Of a DNA stretch of 7,336 nt, positions 6,961 to 7,336 are shown piece by piece. The notes under the pieces are model-generated. The model was not told the DNA's origin and did not search any database. It saw nothing but the letters and a program-made list of their open reading frames with translations. The DNA lies in NCBI GenBank assembly GCA_903916165.1, contig CAIWVR010000376.1, forward strand, positions 1 through 7,336, written 5' to 3'. How positions within the stretch are numbered: the first letter of the stretch is position 1; each line of letters opens with the position of its first letter. The position numbers and the translations under genes are program-made. This DNA is from an uncultured Hyphomicrobiales bacterium. Its GTDB lineage: Bacteria > Pseudomonadota > Alphaproteobacteria > Rhizobiales > Beijerinckiaceae.

Positions 6961-7269
6961 ATGAGCAAGCGTGCATTTTCCAAGATGGCGGAGGGTCTTG
7001 AAGAGGCCCTGTCAATCGCAAGGGGCGAAATCGAACCCGCGCGCCTTGTTGTGGCCAAAGAGATCGATGTGAAGGACATCCGCAGCCGGGCGGGCCTCTC
7101 GCAAGAGCAGTTCGCCGCGGCGTTTGGCTTTACGGCGACCCAGGTCAAGGACTGGGAGCAGGGACGGTCGCGCCCCACAGGCGGAAATCGAGCCTATCTC
7201 ATGCTCATTCGCGATAACCCGGCAAAGGTGCGCGATATGCTGGTCGAAGCGGGTTCGCGGGCCGCCTGA
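6961..7269 (+). CDS. higA: HigA-type helix-turn-helix antitoxin
   Basis: The 102 residues carry an XRE/Cro-like helix-turn-helix at about 37-84. DVKDIRSRAGLSQEQFAAAF (37-56) holds the first helices and the start of the turn, and the recognition region with the typical VKDWEQGRSRPTG (62-74) follows. The N-terminal 35 residues are helical and charged, the usual position for toxin contact in this subgroup. It should neutralise the HigB-type protein encoded just upstream and, with it, repress the shared promoter at the palindromes around 6582-6616. GAGGA (6947-6951), inside the end of the toxin gene, may be the ribosome binding site; the 4-bp gap suggests translational coupling. Toxin-first order is characteristic of HigBA rather than RelBE. 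No terminator is evident after the stop. Confidence 0.87.
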   Translation: MSKRAFSKMAEGLEEALSIARGEIEPARLVVAKEIDVKDIRSRAGLSQEQFAAAFGFTATQVKDWEQGRSRPTGGNRAYLMLIRDNPAKVRDMLVEAGSRAA

Positions 7270-7308
7270 CGGCTTGCCTTAATGGCTCCACCCGTCTAAT
7301 TCCCGCGC

Positions 7309-7336
7309 ATGACCTTACAGACCTGCCCCTGCCGTA
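7309..7336 (+). CDS. Possible 5' end of a CPC-motif (SEC-C/YchJ-like) protein, cut by window edge
   Basis: Only nine codons are visible: MTLQTCPCR. A CPC close to the N terminus followed by a small or basic residue is typical of the SEC-C zinc-binding motif that opens YchJ-family proteins (CPCxSG...CC). A near-consensus -10 TCTAAT (7295-7300) lies just upstream, but there is no ribosome binding site and the possible -35 TTGCCT (7274-7279) is too close at 15 bp. This is a guess from a very short stretch; chance is a real alternative. Confidence 0.3.

Noticed and set aside
6591..7178. A 195-codon open frame on the minus strand opposite the toxin-antitoxin pair
   Set aside because: The plus-strand products match the HigB and HigA families with correct order and spacing; the opposite frame has no motif.

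Overview
The window is about 7.3 kb of GC-rich bacterial DNA that reads as a chromosomal housekeeping stretch from an alphaproteobacterium, most likely of the Hyphomicrobiales (Rhizobiales). The pointers are the codon style, the protein variants (rhizobial-type MaoC domains, the mtnP-apt pair, ychF followed by maoC) and dispersed CTCTCCC/GGGAGAG palindromes. This placement is inference from recognised sequence character, not from a database search.

Layout from left to right. (1) Positions 1-1594, minus strand: the N-terminal 531 codons of uvrC (nucleotide excision repair), cut by the window edge. (2) 1595-1760: the divergent control region between uvrC and prs, with an imperfect direct repeat. 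(3) 1761-2702, plus: prs, PRPP synthase, followed by a probable intrinsic terminator and a degenerate GC-rich palindrome. (4) 2884-4309, plus: mtnP (methylthioadenosine phosphorylase) and apt (adenine phosphoribosyltransferase), 10 bp apart and surely co-transcribed. (5) 4310-4348: a strong 11-bp hairpin between convergent genes. (6) 6472-4349, minus: ychF (ribosome-associated P-loop ATPase) and then a protein made of two MaoC-like hot-dog domains in tandem. (7) 6473-6608: a divergent region whose right end is an AT-rich palindrome cluster. (8) 6609-7269, plus: a HigB/HigA-type toxin-antitoxin pair with the toxin gene first. (9) 7270-7336: a short tail, possibly the first codons of a CPC-motif (SEC-C/YchJ-like) protein.

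The prs, mtnP and apt products form a short metabolic chain. MtnP releases adenine from methylthioadenosine, Prs supplies PRPP, and Apt joins the two to make AMP. YchF and the MaoC protein are probably co-transcribed but have no obvious metabolic link. The toxin-antitoxin pair is the only accessory-looking element, and it sits beside the 5' end of ychF, where many relatives carry rplY-pth.

I see no wholly new system. The points most worth a second look are the MaoC-MaoC fusion, the palindrome-rich and possibly leaderless toxin promoter next to ychF, and the shared palindrome family in two intergenic gaps.
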